Shown: positions 63,298-64,000 of the stretch, in pieces
Numbering within the stretch: the stretch's first letter is position 1
How the letters are laid out: each line of letters starts with the position of its first letter
Source of the DNA: Serinibacter arcticus
GTDB taxonomy: Bacteria; Actinomycetota; Actinomycetes; Actinomycetales; Beutenbergiaceae
NCBI RefSeq assembly: GCF_004786095.1
Contig: NZ_RHPJ01000001.1
Coordinates: 806,001 to 870,000 of the forward strand
DNA: 64,000 nucleotides
Direction of reading: 5' to 3'
Notes under the pieces: model-generated
Databases searched by the model: none
Seen by the model: only the letters and a program-made list of their open reading frames with translations
Told to the model about the DNA's origin: nothing
Made by a program: the position numbers and the translations under genes

Positions 63298-64000
63298 TCA
63301 ACGCGCCGACGAGCCGCTGACGGGTGTCCGGGTGGGGTGGAGCCGATCGGTCAGGGACATGTGCACCTGGTAGCGGTCCCCGCGGTACCAGGAGGTCACG
63401 TGCTCGACCGCCCGGCCGTCGCCGGTCGCCGAGGTCCTCCGGAAGACCAGCAGCGGCGCTCCGGCGTCGACCCCGAGGGGTTCGGCGAGTGCGACGTCGG
63501 CCGCCTCCGCCCACGCCGTCTGCTCGGCCCGCTCGATCCGGACGCCGTAGGCCTCGCCCAGCAACGCGTAGAGCGAACCCGTCAGGTCCTGATCGCCGAG
63601 ATCGGGCAGCACCGCGGGCGAGTACCACGCCACCTCCAGCGCCATCGGCACTCCCCCGGCCAGCCGCAGGCGCTCGACCCGCCACGCCGGTGCGCCGCTA
63701 TCGAGCGCGAGCGCAGTCCGGACCTCCGCCGTCGAGCGCTCGAGCCGCGCCGACCGCAGGATCGTCGACGGCTGCAGGCCGCGGCGACGCATGTCCTGCG
63801 TGAACGAGGCGAGGTGCAGCGTCGACTGGACGCGCGGCCCCGCCACGAACGTTCCCCTGCCGTGGACCCGGTAGAGCACCTGCTCCTCGACGAGCCGCCC
63901 GATCGCCTCGCGCACCGTGGCCCTGCTGACCCCGTGGGCCGCCATCAGCTCGCGCTCCGAGGGGATCGCGGCGTGGGCCTGCCAGGTCGAGCCCACCTGC
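63298..64000 (-). CDS. GntR/HutC-family transcriptional regulator (5' end beyond window)
   Basis: At least 234 residues; the first few are missing because the gene runs off the window. The GntR winged helix is clear (AIPSERELMAAHGVSRATVREAIGRLVEEQVLYRVHGRGTFVA), followed by the UTRA effector domain with WRVERLRLAGGVPMALEVAWYSPAVLPDL and VEHVTSWYRGDRYQVHMSL. HutC-type regulators respond to sugars, amino acids or amino sugars. The ligand here is unknown. Its likely partner gene is the GyrI-like gene just downstream. Confidence 0.88.
   Translation of the reverse strand, partial: QVGSTWQAHAAIPSERELMAAHGVSRATVREAIGRLVEEQVLYRVHGRGTFVAGPRVQSTLHLASFTQDMRRRGLQPSTILRSARLERSTAEVRTALALDSGAPAWRVERLRLAGGVPMALEVAWYSPAVLPDLGDQDLTGSLYALLGEAYGVRIERAEQTAWAEAADVALAEPLGVDAGAPLLVFRRTSATGDGRAVEHVTSWYRGDRYQVHMSLTDRLHPTRTPVSGSSAR

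Overview
The window is about 73% GC chromosomal DNA from an actinobacterium, most likely a member of the Micrococcales. This is inferred from gene content and order, not from a search. The pointers are: the helicase plus Tad-type pilus block, crp divergent from nth, lysC-asd with an internal lysC start, an HspR/HAIR-controlled dnaK-grpE-dnaJ-hspR operon, tatA-tatC, and ffs-dnaX-recR. Coding density is very high. No stretch over 300 bases lacks a gene. I see no insertion sequence, prophage, integron or CRISPR array.

Layout, left to right. 1-2299: end of a secreted-type protein, an ECF sigma factor and a membrane-anchored partner. 2382-11647: argS, a DUF1998 helicase, and a minus-strand Tad-like pilus operon (ssd-tadA-tadB-tadC-pilin-tadE-tadE-like). 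11821-14042: two membrane proteins of unknown function. 14205-20999: acs, a DMT transporter, a short MprF-like lysyltransferase and two alpha/beta hydrolases. 20985-26758: nth, crp, ridA, DUF4177, a class A PBP and a metallophosphoesterase, followed by tRNA-Pro. 27027-34161: FNT channel, CopC, S9 peptidase, MFS exporter, MalY-like aminotransferase and a degenerate serine-hydrolase-fold protein. 34253-38711: asd, lysC, a TauE exporter, tatC and tatA. 38776-46824: an ABC exporter, an epimerase, DUF5063-recR-dnaX, ydeI-like, SRP RNA and tRNA-Ser. 46886-52353: AAA ATPase and HxlR regulator divergent from a two-flavin fusion enzyme, then catalase with its Fur-type regulator. 52458-57420: a conserved unknown protein and the dnaK operon. 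57538-64000: a TetR regulator divergent from DUF1304 and an NADP-dependent oxidoreductase, then an acetyltransferase, DUF2252, an SDR, a GyrI-like protein and a GntR regulator cut by the window end.

Genes are packed into operons with 1-4 base ATGA/GTGA overlaps. Many first genes appear leaderless: a TANNNT -10 box ends 6-7 bases before the ATG or GTG, with no room for a Shine-Dalgarno site. Several convergent gene ends share long perfect hairpins that look like bidirectional terminators.

I found no clearly new large system. The most unusual items are an LLM-monooxygenase/covalent-FAD-oxidase fusion with a divergent HxlR regulator, a beta-lactamase-fold protein that has lost all three catalytic motifs, an alpha/beta hydrolase with glycine at the nucleophile elbow, a metallophosphoesterase whose real start may be CTG, and a TadE-like gene that runs about 390 bases antisense into the helicase gene.
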